A stretch of 61,771 nucleotides of DNA from Tissierella sp. P1 (GCF_002266425.1 NZ_NPMN01000026.1:1-61771); one strand, 5' to 3'. Shown: positions 28,321-38,502, counted from the stretch's first letter. The notes: a model not told the origin generated them from the letters alone. Numbers and translations: made by a program.

Positions 28321-29704
28321 AATTGATTAAACCCTCTACTACTTCTTCCATTGCTAAAGGTCTTGAAGCCTTTACTAGAACTAAAGCATCGGGTTTTACG
28401 ATTTCTTTAACTTTTTTAATCAAATCAGATTTGCTGTCAAAAGATAGAACTCGATCTTTACCAAATCGTAGCTTTGCAGTTTCGGCAATATATTTTGCTA
28501 GGTCACCAAAGGTAAATACATAATCTATTTTATCAGAGTTGATTTTCATGCCTATATCTTTATGCATATTTATTTCATCATCTCCTATGCCTAGCATATC
28601 ACCAAGAACAACTATTTTTTGGCTGTATCCCAACATAGAATACATAGTATCCAATGCTGCCAAAACAGAGGAAGGATTAGATTTATAAGAATCATTAAGA
28701 ATAGTAAACCCGTTTCCTTTAATTAATTCATTTCTCATTCCAGTTTTTTCTACATTAAGAAGGCCTTTCTCAATGTTTTCATAAGATACACCAAAATATC
28801 TAGCTACTGCAATGGCTGCGGTGGCGTTAAGTACCTGATGTTCTCCTAACATAGGTAAAAAGAATTGTGGTGAAGAAGGTTCCTTTAAGAAGAAAGAATC
28901 TCCAGTTTCATTTACAAAGACTATTTCAGGCTGATAATTATTATAATCCTTAGTTCCATAAGTCATAACTTGATAATTCATTGAAATATGTTCTACTTCA
29001 TTTCTCAGCAAGGAGTCATCTCCATAATAAAGGAATAGATCATTAGGCTTTAAGCCCTTCAATATTTCTAGTTTTGCCTTTGCAATATTTTCTTTAGTTT
29101 TTAAACCTTCTAAGTGAGCCTCACCTATGTTGGTAATTACAGCAGCGTCTGGTTTGGCAATAGAAGTCAATAGCTCAATTTGTCCAAAATTATCCATACC
29201 CATTTCAAGTACAGCCATTTCTGTATCCTCATCCATGGAAAGAATAGTTAAAGGCAATCCAATATAATTATTAAAATTACCTAAGGTTTTATGGGTTTTA
29301 TACTGAGTTTTTAAAAGACTTGCTAATATATCTTTGGTCGAAGTTTTGCCATTACTTCCTGTAATACCTATTACCTTTGTATTTAGCTCTTCCCGATAGG
29401 ATCTGGCTAATTGTTGTAGGGCTGATACTGTATCTTCTACTATTATAAAGGGAAAATCAAGGTTAGGCTTTGGCTCATTATGGTTCCATAGACTGGCAGC
29501 TGCCCCTTTACCTATTGCCATGGTAATAAAATCATGGCCATTAAAATTTTCTCCTACTAGTGGAATAAACAATTGACCAGCATTTACGTTTCTGGAATCT
29601 GTAGAAACACCTTGTATCATAAGAGCTTCATATTGTTCTTGTAATCCTGAACCACCACACATTTTTTGAACTTCTTTTAAATTTCTTGTTATCAAAATTT
29701 TCAC
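28319..29704 (-). CDS. murF: UDP-N-acetylmuramoyl-tripeptide--D-alanyl-D-alanine ligase
   Basis: A 461-residue Mur ligase that adds D-Ala-D-Ala to the UDP-MurNAc tripeptide in peptidoglycan synthesis. The ATP loop is GITGSNGKTSTKDILASLL. Further Mur-ligase marks are LEMGMDNFGQIELL, ITNIGEAHLEGL, HQVLNATAAIAVA and NDSYKSNPSSVLAAL. It overlaps the ddl stop region by four bases (start codon inside the end of ddl), so the two are translationally coupled. Cytoplasmic. No unusual features. Confidence 0.97.
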   Translation of the reverse strand: MKILITRNLKEVQKMCGGSGLQEQYEALMIQGVSTDSRNVNAGQLFIPLVGENFNGHDFITMAIGKGAAASLWNHNEPKPNLDFPFIIVEDTVSALQQLARSYREELNTKVIGITGSNGKTSTKDILASLLKTQYKTHKTLGNFNNYIGLPLTILSMDEDTEMAVLEMGMDNFGQIELLTSIAKPDAAVITNIGEAHLEGLKTKENIAKAKLEILKGLKPNDLFLYYGDDSLLRNEVEHISMNYQVMTYGTKDYNNYQPEIVFVNETGDSFFLKEPSSPQFFLPMLGEHQVLNATAAIAVARYFGVSYENIEKGLLNVEKTGMRNELIKGNGFTILNDSYKSNPSSVLAALDTMYSMLGYSQKIVVLGDMLGIGDDEINMHKDIGMKINSDKIDYVFTFGDLAKYIAETAKLRFGKDRVLSFDSKSDLIKKVKEIVKPDALVLVKASRPLAMEEVVEGLIN

Positions 29705-30774
29705 CTCGTATTTACTATAACTTTCTTTTCATTATATCTCTCTAAGGCTAACTGAATTAACCTTTCTATCAATTCAGCATAGGTGGTACCATCAGTGGCT
29801 CCCCATAAAACGGGAGTCATACTTACAGCTGTAAAACCAGGCATAGTATTTACTTCATTAACAAATATCTCATTTTCATCTGTAACAAATATATCTACTC
29901 TAGCGAGACCATGACAATTAAGTATTTTAAAGGCCTTTACAGCAGTTTCACGTACTTTGTCACTGATCTCTGGCTCTAATCTTGCCGGTATTACAGGTAT
30001 TAATTTACCATCTATATATTTAGCATTATAGTCAAAAAATGGTCTTTCCATAATAAATTCTCCAGGAACAGAAGCTTTTGGATGATTATTACCAATTACT
30101 GAAATTTGCATCTCTCTAGCCACTATTTCTTTTTCAATAATTATTTTTCGATCATAAAGGAAGGCTTCCTTGAAAGAGGACTTTAGTTCTTCTCGGTTTT
30201 CAGCTCTACTGATACCAACACTAGAACCTCCGTTAGAAGGTTTTACATAACATGGATAACCTATTTCATTTTCAACTAGGTTGTAAGCATCTTCTTCGTT
30301 TTCTTGCCAACTATATAGCCTAAATGAAAGATACTTAACCTGCGGAATATTATATTTTGAAAATAAATCCTTAGTCATTACTTTGTCCATTGCTACAGCA
30401 GATGATAAAACTTCATTTCCTAGATAAGGGATATCAAGTAATTCTAAAAAGCCTTGAATAGTTCCATCTTCGCCATTAGGTCCATGAAGGGCAGGGATAA
30501 CCAAATTCTTTTCATTATTATTAAGAACTTTAGTCAGAAATTCCCCTATTGAAAAAGATACTGTAGAAGAGGTTGCACGCCTTAATTCATCGGGAGCATT
30601 AATTTTTTCTTCTAATAAACCTAAATTGCACCATACACCTTCATTAGTAATATAAATTGGATAAACATTATATTTTTCTCTATCTATTGCATTCATTATT
30701 GCTGAAGCGCTTCTTAAAGATATATCATGTTCAACTGATTTTCCACCACATAATACATAAATATTTGTTTTCAT
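29701..30774 (-). CDS. ddl: D-alanine--D-alanine ligase
   Basis: A 357-residue ATP-grasp ligase making the D-Ala-D-Ala dipeptide used by MurF. Marks: VLCGGKSVEHDISLRSA at the N-terminus, PALHGPNGEDGTIQGFLELL, YPCYVKPSNGGSSVGI, and the metal-binding end ARVDIFVTDENEIFVNEVNTMPGFT. Start ATG at 30774 follows AGGAGG. It is the first gene of the ddl-murF pair and is divergent from the sigma-54 activator at 31050. Confidence 0.97.
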   Translation of the reverse strand: MKTNIYVLCGGKSVEHDISLRSASAIMNAIDREKYNVYPIYITNEGVWCNLGLLEEKINAPDELRRATSSTVSFSIGEFLTKVLNNNEKNLVIPALHGPNGEDGTIQGFLELLDIPYLGNEVLSSAVAMDKVMTKDLFSKYNIPQVKYLSFRLYSWQENEEDAYNLVENEIGYPCYVKPSNGGSSVGISRAENREELKSSFKEAFLYDRKIIIEKEIVAREMQISVIGNNHPKASVPGEFIMERPFFDYNAKYIDGKLIPVIPARLEPEISDKVRETAVKAFKILNCHGLARVDIFVTDENEIFVNEVNTMPGFTAVSMTPVLWGATDGTTYAELIERLIQLALERYNEKKVIVNTR

Positions 30775-31049
30775 ACTAGACCTCCTATTTGAGACATTAG
30801 TTTACTAAATAGATTATATCATAATATCCTTTTAAATAATTTAATTTTATCTTACAATTCAATTACAATTATATTAGTACTATAATTACTTAAATATATA
30901 GAAAATAAGTCTAAATTATTCATAGGAGAGTATATAATATTCTAATATTGGGATAAAGTAGTAACTCGATATTTATTTTTACTTATAGTATAATGATTGT
31001 TATAGAAATAACTTATATTTGCTAGACATTTTAGATGGGAGCGATATTA

Positions 31050-32444
31050 ATGTATAGTGAGGATATATTGGATTATTATAAGCAAGCCTATGAGGAATTA
31101 AAATTAATATTGGATGTGAGTTTCGATCAAATAACTATAGCAGATGGAAATGGTGTATTTACAAAGGTCAGTAAATCCTGCGAACCATATTTTGGAGTTT
31201 CAGAAAATGGACTAATTGGATGTAATGCCTTTGAATTAGAAAAAAACGGAGTATTTGATACTTCAGTTACAGCAGAAGTTATAAGAAAAGGTGAAAAAGC
31301 AACATTGATACAGAAAACAGGTGCCAATAGGACGTTAATGGTAACTGGAATACCAATGTTTGACGAAGAAGGAAAAATAACTAAAATAATAAATATCTCA
31401 AGGGATATAACCGAAAATCAAATGCTGGGTCAGGAGCTTAAGGATATACAAAGTCAATTACAATGGTTTCAAAAGGAGTTAAATAAAAGGCAAGCTATAT
31501 ATGATTCGAAGGTAAATTATAAAAGTGTGTCAATGAATAAAATAATGGAATTAATTCTTCATATATGTGATTTAGATGCAACAGTGCTGTTATTAGGAGA
31601 AACAGGAGTAGGTAAAGGATATATTGCTAAAGTTATACATGAAAGTAGCATTAGAAAAAATGAGCCTTTTGTTCCTATAAACTGTGGTGCAATACCAGAA
31701 AATCTTTTGGAATCAGAATTATTTGGTTATGAAAGCGGAGCTTTTACTGGAGCTACAAAAGGAGGCAAAAAAGGATTATTTGAAATTGCAGGGAAGGGTA
31801 CCATATTTTTAGATGAAATAGGTGATATGCCTATGAATCTTCAAGTGAAACTACTTCATGTTTTAGATGATAAAAAGGTACTCCGATTAGGAGGAGAAAA
31901 GCCTATAAAAGTTGAGGGCAGGCTAATTGCTGCTACTAATAAAGATTTAAAAAAGCTTATTCAAGAAGGTAAATTTAGAGAAGATTTATATTATAGGTTA
32001 AATGTGGTTCCTATAAATATACCATCCTTAAGAGAACGAAAAGAAGATGTACCATCCTTAGTAAAAATGTTTCTTGATAACTATAACAATGAACATGGGA
32101 CTCATAAGACTATATCAGAGGGAGGTTATAATATATTAATAGATTATAATTATCCGGGGAATATTAGGGAGCTAGAAAATATAATTGAAAGACTTGTAAT
32201 AACTACTCTGGGTGACATAGTTGAAGATATACAAGTGGCAGAAATAATAGAACCAACAAAAGAAATAAATTATAATAGTGATGAAATAGTTCCTCTCAAA
32301 CAGTCTGTAGAGGAGCTAGAACGGAGAATATTAATCTCAGCTTTTGAAAAATACAAAACCACTAGAAAGGTTGCTGAAGCTTTAGACATAAATCAATCTA
32401 CTGTGGTGAAAAAGGCAAAAAGATTAAAAATAAAATATTGCTGA
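31050..32444 (+). CDS. Sigma-54-dependent PAS-AAA activator (hydantoin regulon)
   Basis: A 464-residue enhancer-binding protein. ATG 31050 is preferred over 31035 because GGGAGCG sits seven bases before it. Residues 15-125 form a PAS sensor domain. The AAA+ core has Walker A GETGVGKG (about 183-190), the sigma-54 loop GAFTGA (230-235) and IFLDEIGDMPMNLQVKLLHVLD. The helix-turn-helix is TRKVAEALDINQSTVVKKAKRL, close to the TyrR/RocR type. Two downstream transcription units carry sigma-54 promoters with the same pair of palindromes, so they are its probable targets. The ligand is likely a ureide or hydantoin, by inference. Confidence 0.9.
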   Translation: MYSEDILDYYKQAYEELKLILDVSFDQITIADGNGVFTKVSKSCEPYFGVSENGLIGCNAFELEKNGVFDTSVTAEVIRKGEKATLIQKTGANRTLMVTGIPMFDEEGKITKIINISRDITENQMLGQELKDIQSQLQWFQKELNKRQAIYDSKVNYKSVSMNKIMELILHICDLDATVLLLGETGVGKGYIAKVIHESSIRKNEPFVPINCGAIPENLLESELFGYESGAFTGATKGGKKGLFEIAGKGTIFLDEIGDMPMNLQVKLLHVLDDKKVLRLGGEKPIKVEGRLIAATNKDLKKLIQEGKFREDLYYRLNVVPINIPSLRERKEDVPSLVKMFLDNYNNEHGTHKTISEGGYNILIDYNYPGNIRELENIIERLVITTLGDIVEDIQVAEIIEPTKEINYNSDEIVPLKQSVEELERRILISAFEKYKTTRKVAEALDINQSTVVKKAKRLKIKYC

Positions 32445-32492
32445 TGAAATATTTCTGAGGATTTGATGATAATTATCATCAAATCCTTTTTT
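32442..32492 (+). promoter_or_regulatory. Tandem enhancer palindromes (unit 1) for the sigma-54 activator
   Basis: Two dyads of the form TGATGA-N6-TCATCA. The distal copy, at 32442-32459, is degenerate on its right side (TCTGAG) but keeps GAAATATTTC. The proximal copy is part of a perfect 28-bp palindrome at 32459-32486 centred on TGATGATAATTATCATCA. Centres are 22 bp apart, at 32450.5 and 32472.5. The proximal centre is 93.5 bp from the promoter -12 C. The palindrome and following T6 can also terminate the activator transcript, so the site probably has two functions. Confidence 0.75.
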
Positions 32493-32551
32493 AATTGAAA
32501 CTATTAATGGAGATAACTTCCTAAATATGTATTTTAGCATACATATATAAC

Positions 32552-32567
32552 TGGCATAGGTATTGCA
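32552..32567 (+). promoter_or_regulatory. Sigma-54 promoter of the chemoreceptor gene
   Basis: TGGCATAGGTATTGCA matches TGGCAC-N5-TTGCA, with invariant GG and GC at correct spacing. It lies 70 bases before the TTG start of the chemotaxis gene. Confidence 0.87.
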
Positions 32568-32636
32568 ATTGATATAGGCGAATATTAATAATATTTAGGA
32601 AAGTAACTGACAATTATTAAGAAAGAGGGGAGATAG

Positions 32637-34715
32637 TTGAAAAAAATCAGTACAAGAATCATACTAACAGTTCTAAGCTGTGCCATAGCAATGTCTTTAG
32701 TGGTGGGAGGTACAAGTATATTCAGAAGTATAAGGGTTATAGAGGAAAATACTAAAGAAAATCTTCTTAGTACAGCACAAATATATTCTGGATATTTTAA
32801 TGAAGATTTAGTTCTATATGAAGGCACTCATAACGATTTATACCAAGTCTTAAAAGGAACCATGGATATGTCAAGGCTAGATGAAGAAGGATATCTAGTT
32901 AATTACAGTGATACCATTCTAAGTCCTATGGTTAGGGGAATAACCCAAGAGACTAGAAAATGTGCAGGGATTTACATAGCAATAGATCCTAAATATACTG
33001 GCAGGACTGAAGGATCTTGGGCGGGAATAGATGACAATGGGACATTAACACAATCTTTACCTACAGATATAGCTGGAAAGAGTCCAGATGATCCTTCGGT
33101 ATCATTCTATTATAATGCCATAAGAGCAGGTAAAGGAACATGGAGTGACCCTTATTTTAATAATGCAAACTTAAATGTAATGACCTATTCAGCACCTATT
33201 ATAGTTGATAAGCAAACCGTAGGGGTAATAGGGGTGGATTTACGCGTAAAGGATTTAATAAGAGAAGTTGAAGATGTAAAGTTATATGACACTGGTTATG
33301 CTTTTTTGCTTAATAAAGATTATGACTTTCTAGTTCATCCTAATTTAGATAAGAATACAAATTTAGAGACTATAGAAAATGGAAAATATGCTTATATTGT
33401 AGAAGAAATAAAGAATAAAGAAAACGGAATAATTGAAGATGAGTTTGATGGACAAACTCAAATTATAGCGTTTTCAAAACTATATGACGGCAAAGTCGTA
33501 ATCTTATCCATTCCTAAAAAAGAAATACTAGCCAAGGTATATACTACTACTAATTTTATAGCCATGGTAATTATAGTAGCATCTATGATTTCAATATTCT
33601 TATCTTTTATTTTAGGAAAGAAGATATCTGATCCTATAGTATTTGCAACAGATATATTGAATAAGATATCTAAATTAGATTTAACTGACATAGAAGAAAC
33701 CAAGAAAATGAAAGTTTTTCTTAATAGAAAAGATGAGGTAGGAGCAATATTTAAGGCCACTGGAGTTTTAAAAGGGGAAATGAGAAGTATTATAAAAGCA
33801 ATAGAAGATACAACAACAAATATAGTTGAAAATACCAATAGCTTAACTACAGCTACTCATGAGACCACTCAGTCTGTAAATGATATATCAAAAACTGTGG
33901 AGGAACTAGCACAGGCCTCTATGGGGCAAGCAGAAGATGCAGAAACTGGTTCAGAGAAATTATATATATTAGCTAATGAAATAAAGGCAGCAGTAGAAAA
34001 TGGACAAATAGTAGTAGAAAGTTCTACTAGAGCACAAGGGATAAATGAAGAAGGTTCACAGGCAATGGATAGCATGGTTGAAAAATTCAATATATCAAAT
34101 AAATCTACCCAACTAGTTGCAGAGAACATCAATTCTCTATCAGAAAAATCTCAATCCATTGGAAGTATATTAAATACCATAATGAGTATTTCTGAACAAA
34201 CCAACCTATTAGCTCTAAATGCTGCAATAGAAGCGGCTAGAGCAGGTGATGCAGGCAGAGGATTTGCCGTAGTTGCAGATGAAATAAGAAAATTATCAGA
34301 GCAAACAGGACATGCTACAAAGAGTATAGAAGATATATTAAATGCAATTCAATTTGAAGTTGAAACTACAAAGGTAAGTATGGATGAATCAGAAGAATCA
34401 TTAAATGATGCAAACAATACTCTAGAACAAGTTAAAAAAGGTTTTGATGAAATATATAAAGCAATATTAATATCTATAGAAGCTATAAATCAGCTAGATG
34501 GAAAGCTGGAAATAATAGATAATGAGAAAGAAAATGTAATACTAACTATTCAAAGTATATCTTCTGTAACAGAAGAAACAGCAGCATCTACAGAAGAGTT
34601 ATCAGCTTCAATGGAGGAACAGGCGGCAACAATGGAGACTATATTAAATAATACAGAAAAATTAGCAGGTGTAATAGAAAAACTAAATGGATTGGTTGGA
34701 AGATTTAAATTATAA
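32637..34715 (+). CDS. Methyl-accepting chemotaxis protein (dCache type)
   Basis: A 692-residue chemoreceptor started at TTG 32637 behind GAGGGGAG. One N-terminal membrane segment (about 7-27) and a second (about 303-323) flank a periplasmic dCache-like sensor with [19 protein letters not shown] and [19 protein letters not shown]-like linker follows. The signalling domain has the highly conserved [28 protein letters not shown] hairpin tip. It is the only gene between its sigma-54 promoter and its terminator. Its co-regulation with the carbamoylase and hydantoinase unit suggests it guides the cell to the same substrate. Confidence 0.93.
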   Translation: MKKISTRIILTVLSCAIAMSLVVGGTSIFRSIRVIEENTKENLLSTAQIYSGYFNEDLVLYEGTHNDLYQVLKGTMDMSRLDEEGYLVNYSDTILSPMVRGITQETRKCAGIYIAIDPKYTGRTEGSWAGIDDNGTLTQSLPTDIAGKSPDDPSVSFYYNAIRAGKGTWSDPYFNNANLNVMTYSAPIIVDKQTVGVIGVDLRVKDLIREVEDVKLYDTGYAFLLNKDYDFLVHPNLDKNTNLETIENGKYAYIVEEIKNKENGIIEDEFDGQTQIIAFSKLYDGKVVILSIPKKEILAKVYTTTNFIAMVIIVASMISIFLSFILGKKISDPIVFATDILNKISKLDLTDIEETKKMKVFLNRKDEVGAIFKATGVLKGEMRSIIKAIEDTTTNIVENTNSLTTATHETTQSVNDISKTVEELAQASMGQAEDAETGSEKLYILANEIKAAVENGQIVVESSTRAQGINEEGSQAMDSMVEKFNISNKSTQLVAENINSLSEKSQSIGSILNTIMSISEQTNLLALNAAIEAARAGDAGRGFAVVADEIRKLSEQTGHATKSIEDILNAIQFEVETTKVSMDESEESLNDANNTLEQVKKGFDEIYKAILISIEAINQLDGKLEIIDNEKENVILTIQSISSVTEETAASTEELSASMEEQAATMETILNNTEKLAGVIEKLNGLVGRFKL

Positions 34716-34753
34716 GAAAAGCTTCTATTGAAGCAGAACCTCATATTTATAAT

Positions 34754-34800
34754 AAAAGAGAGCTGAATCATAGAAATACCTATGATTCAGCTCTCTTTTG
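34754..34800 (+). terminator. Terminator of the chemoreceptor gene
   Basis: A perfect 20-bp stem, AAAAGAGAGCTGAATCATAG with its complement, encloses six bases and ends in CTTTT. The chemoreceptor therefore has its own terminator, and the palindromes about 60 bases further on are not needed for termination. Confidence 0.9.
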
Positions 34801-34859
34801 ATTTATTTCATCCAAAATGAAATGGGAGGGATTTGTAAAATCAAGTTATATTTCAATAA

Positions 34860-34915
34860 TGATGAAATATTTCAAAAGACTTGATGATTATTTTCATCAA
34901 GTTCTTTTTTTATTT
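34860..34915 (+). promoter_or_regulatory. Tandem enhancer palindromes (unit 2) for the sigma-54 activator
   Basis: A second copy of the two-dyad array: TGATGA-N6-TCAAAA (degenerate distal copy, with GAAATATTTC at 34864-34873) and TGATGATTATTTTCATCA within the palindrome at 34879-34902. Centres are 34868.5 and 34890.5, again 22 bp apart. The proximal centre is 93.5 bp from the -12 C, exactly as in unit 1. Intervening bases differ, so the arrangement looks selected. Confidence 0.77.
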
Positions 34916-34969
34916 AAGGTGTTGATGAGAAAAAGCCCTAAAATCCACATTTAAATATTTATTAACAAT

Positions 34970-34985
34970 TGGCATGGGTCTTGCA
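34970..34985 (+). promoter_or_regulatory. Sigma-54 promoter of the carbamoylase-hydantoinase operon
   Basis: TGGCATGGGTCTTGCA keeps the invariant GG/GC at 12-base spacing. It ends 39 bases before the TTG start at 35025. An ATG-type frame beginning at 34974 lies inside this promoter and is not a plausible start. Confidence 0.88.
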
Positions 34986-35024
34986 ATTAATATAAGCAAA
35001 CATAAAAACGAAGGAGGGACAAAG

Positions 35025-36263
35025 TTGGAATCCTGTATTGAAAGAATAAAAAATGATATAGAAAATGTAACAAGAATTACAGCCACTCCAAATATGGGAT
35101 GCACAAGATTTTCTTATAGTAAAGAAGATAGTGAAGTTAGGGAATATTTAATTAAGGAAATGAAAGACCTTGGCTTATCTATTAAAGTAGATGGTGTTGG
35201 CAACATTAGGGCTAAGTATATAGATAATAATGAAGACAAACCTTCTATAATGATGGGGTCTCATATTGATACTGTTGCCAATGGTGGAAAGTTTGACGGA
35301 CTTACTGGAGTTGTAACAGCATTGGAAGTCATAAGAGTAATAAAAGAAAATAATGTAAAGATTAACAATCCAATAGAATTGATTGCCTTTGCAGAGGAAG
35401 AAGGCTCAAACTTTGGAAGCACTATGGTTGGCAGTAAGATTTTAACTGGTGCATATAAATTGGAGGATTTAAAGAAAATTAAAAATGATGATGGTATCAG
35501 TGCTTACCAAGTCATGAAGGATTTTGGATTAGATGTAGATAATGTAGAAAATGAAATATTAAAGAAAGAAGAAGTGAAAGCAATGGTTGAACTTCATGTA
35601 GAACAAGGAGGAATACTTGACTCAGAACAAATTTCTATAGGTATAGTACAGGCCATAGTAGGTATGAAAACCTATAAGGTAAAATTGAAAGGAGTTTCTA
35701 ATCATGCTGGTTCTACTCCAATGTATTTAAGAAAAGATCCTATGGTAGGTGCTGCTGAAATCATTATTCATATGGAAAAGGCAGCAAAAGAAAAAGCTCT
35801 AAAGGATACAGTTGCAACTATAGGAAAAATTCATTGTCAGCCTAATGGATCAAATGTTATTCCAGGGCAAATAGAATTTAATGTAGATATTAGAGATGTA
35901 GAAACTGAAGGAATGGAAATAGTAGCTAGAGAGCTAATAAGTAAAACAAAAGAAGTAGCAGAAAAACGTGGACTTGAATATAAGGTTGACTTAATTGGTG
36001 AATCAGAATGTGTCAAACTTTCATCAAAGATTATCAATATAATCGAAGATACTGCATTAGAAAATAAATATAACTTTATAAAAATGAATAGTGGCGCAGT
36101 TCATGATTCAGCTATGTTGCCAGAAATAACAGATGTAGGTATGATATTTGTACCGAGTATTAAAGGACTTAGTCACTGTCCACAAGAACTTACTAAATTT
36201 GAAGATATTAAGTTAGGCTGTGATTTATTATTAAAAACAGTAATTAAACTAGCTAATGAGTAA
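35025..36263 (+). CDS. M20 family N-carbamoyl-amino-acid hydrolase / allantoate amidohydrolase
   Basis: A 412-residue Zn-dependent hydrolase of the AllC/HyuC type. TTG 35025 follows GAAGGAGGG. Metal-site and family marks are MMGSHIDTVANGGKFDG, AFAEEEGSNFGSTM, VELHVEQGGILDSE, SNHAGSTPMYLRKDPM and GLSHCPQE. It hydrolyses N-carbamoyl amino acids or allantoate, releasing carbon dioxide and ammonia. The hydantoinase two genes downstream would supply the carbamoyl substrate, a classical pair. It is the first gene after a sigma-54 promoter. Which ureide is used cannot be told from sequence. Confidence 0.92.
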   Translation: MESCIERIKNDIENVTRITATPNMGCTRFSYSKEDSEVREYLIKEMKDLGLSIKVDGVGNIRAKYIDNNEDKPSIMMGSHIDTVANGGKFDGLTGVVTALEVIRVIKENNVKINNPIELIAFAEEEGSNFGSTMVGSKILTGAYKLEDLKKIKNDDGISAYQVMKDFGLDVDNVENEILKKEEVKAMVELHVEQGGILDSEQISIGIVQAIVGMKTYKVKLKGVSNHAGSTPMYLRKDPMVGAAEIIIHMEKAAKEKALKDTVATIGKIHCQPNGSNVIPGQIEFNVDIRDVETEGMEIVARELISKTKEVAEKRGLEYKVDLIGESECVKLSSKIINIIEDTALENKYNFIKMNSGAVHDSAMLPEITDVGMIFVPSIKGLSHCPQELTKFEDIKLGCDLLLKTVIKLANE

Positions 36264-36340
36264 ATAAAAAACCTTTTAATGTATGAAAGGTGGATTATTT
36301 TAAAATATAATATCATGCATCAAAATATGTAGTAAGGGAG

Positions 36341-36826
36341 GTGGCTAAAATTAAGAAAAACTTAGGAATTTCTATATCAGTTGGGTTACTATCTGGAATT
36401 TGGGTTTTAATTGCTGAAAAGCTTGGAGTGCCTGCATGGCCTGGATTTATTGGTTGGTCTTTATTCTTTTTTACAGGAGGTAATCTAGAAGCTTGTAAAA
36501 AAAGTTTTCCGTGTATAGTATTAGGGCCTATTCTGGCATATTTAACTGTTTATACTCAGATGGCATTAAATACTTCAGGAATAACTTCAGCTTTAGTAGT
36601 AGTAGCTCTTGGATTTACCATGACAATCGCTCAAAGCTTTCCATTATTTGCAGTATGTTCAGTCACATTTGTAAGTTGTAATATTTACTTTGCATCAGGA
36701 AGCCTGTTTCATTCAATAGTAGTTACATCAATAGGTTTAATCATTGGTATAATATCAGTAAAATTTGGTGCCTTTCTTGATTCCATCATATTAAAGGATA
36801 AGATGTTCTTAAGAGAGAATAATTAG
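36341..36826 (+). CDS. DUF1097 family membrane protein
   Basis: About 160 residues with four or five hydrophobic segments and the family's LGVPAWPGFIGWSLFFFTGGN region. The usual start would be MKKNLGISISVG, but the matching codon at 36350 is ATT, behind AGGGAGG at nine bases. GTG 36341 is in frame but directly abuts the Shine-Dalgarno. The start is either ATT 36350 or, less likely, GTG 36341. DUF1097 proteins such as YcdZ are uncharacterised; in this operon it may transport the ureide or hydantoin substrate. That is inference. Confidence 0.8.
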   Translation: MAKIKKNLGISISVGLLSGIWVLIAEKLGVPAWPGFIGWSLFFFTGGNLEACKKSFPCIVLGPILAYLTVYTQMALNTSGITSALVVVALGFTMTIAQSFPLFAVCSVTFVSCNIYFASGSLFHSIVVTSIGLIIGIISVKFGAFLDSIILKDKMFLRENN

Positions 36827-36911
36827 GATTATTTTATTTAACAGTATTATTAAACTGTTACTAAAAATAAGTGTTGTAGTGAAGTCATAAAATTAAAGGA
36901 GGAAATTAAAA

Positions 36912-38311
36912 ATGAGTTTGTTAATTAAAAATGGTGTTATAGTTACTGCAATGGATGAGTATCAAGGTGATATTCTAGTAGATGAAGGAAAAATAATAGC
37001 AATTGGAAATAATTTAGATTCTAAGGCTGATGAAGTAATAGACGCTAAAGGAATGTATGTATTGCCAGGAGGAGTTGATCAACACGTTCATTTTTCATTT
37101 GAATTTAACGGTTCAAAGGTTAGAGGATTTGAAACTTCAAATGCAGCAGCAGTAGGTGGAACAACTACAGTAATTGAATTTGTTAATCAAATAAAAGGAA
37201 AAGGTCTAATTGATACAATAGATGAATATAGAAAAGAAAACGCTGAAGGAATAGCTATGGTAGATTATTCTTTCCATGGTATAATAACAGATCCTTCAAC
37301 TGGAGTATACGATGAAATTGCGAAGCTTCCTGAAGCTGGATATCCAACAGTAAAATTATTTATGGCATACAAGGTATGTTCTTCCATTGTGATGATGATG
37401 TTATTGCTAAGTCAATGCAAAAAGCAAAGGATGCAGGAGTTACTATAATGGTACACGCAGAAAATGCTGACTTAATAGACGTTCTACAAAAAGAATGTGT
37501 TGAACAAGGAAATGTTGAACCCTACTATCATGCAGTGTCTAGACCACCAATGGTAGAAACTGAGGCAACTGAAAGAGCAATTAACATCGCTAGGCTTATG
37601 GATGCTCCTTTATATGTAGTTCATGTATCTACAAAAGGTGCAGTTGATGCAATAAAGCGTGCTCAAGATGAAGGGATTCCAGTTTACGGAGAAACATGTA
37701 CTCATTATTTAACACTCGATAAAGAAAATCTTGCAAAACCTAATTTCCAAGGTGCTAAATATGTATGTTCACCTGCACTTAGAGAGCAAGATGATATAGA
37801 TTACTTATGGGCTTCAATCAAAAATGGATGGTTAAATGCAATAAGTTCTGATCACTGCGGATTTAACTGGGCAGAGCAAAAACATATGGGTAAAGACGAT
37901 TTTAGAAATATTCCAAATGGAGCACCAGGTCTTGAAAATAGATTAGGAGTATTGTGGACTGCTGGAGTTGAAACAGGAAAAATAACAAGATCACAATTAG
38001 TTGATTTATTTGCAACTAAACCAGCTAAAATCAATGGTCTTGGAGATAAAAAAGGACATCTTGGTATAGGATATGATGCTGATATCGTAATATATAATCC
38101 AAAGGTTAAGTCAATAATATCAAATGAAACAAGCTTACAAGGAGTTGACTACAACTCTTATGAAGGATTTGAACAAATAGGAAGACCGGAAAAGGTATTC
38201 TTAAGAGGTCAATTAGTAGTAGATGAAGGAAAATATATAGGTGAAAAAGGACAAGGAGAGTTCGTTCCAGGAAAACCATATGGTCTTTGCTATGATGGCA
38301 TAAAGAAATAA
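36912..38311 (+). pseudogene. Dihydropyrimidinase/hydantoinase 2, frameshifted
   Basis: A cyclic amidohydrolase of about 466 residues after repair. Binuclear metal ligands: VDQHVHFSF, carboxylated Lys in PTVKLFMAYKG, TIMVHAENAD, YVVHVSTKGA and ISSDHCGFN. The first frame ends at 37448. The G run at 37373-37374 lacks one base, after which MFFHCDDDVIAKSMQKAKD continues to TAA 38309-38311. The gene follows the DUF1097 gene in the same sigma-54 operon. It would open hydantoin or dihydropyrimidine rings and feed the carbamoylase at 35025. It is a paralogue of the purine-cluster hydantoinase at 25248. Confidence 0.9.
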
Positions 38312-38334
38312 ACTTAATAAATTTTATATAGAAT

Positions 38335-38382
38335 AAACCACTCCAATTTTAGTGAAAACACTGAAAATTGGAGTGGTTTTCG
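38335..38382 (+). terminator. Terminator of the hydantoinase operon
   Basis: A 16-bp stem, AAACCACTCCAATTTT with its complement, has a 13-base loop and ends in GGTTTT. Confidence 0.88.
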
Positions 38383-38502
38383 TTTGTTTTGACAATATCA
38401 TTTATATCTATATTGAAAACTTAACTATAGAAAATCCTTATTTGATTATCTTTTATTAAATTTTATATAATGATATGAATGATTGTTAAAGGAGTGACAT
38501 AT

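Noticed and set aside
34974..36263. Upstream in-frame start for the carbamoylase
   Set aside because: It lies within the -24/-12 promoter at 34970-34985, and TTG 35025 has a strong GAAGGAGGG site.
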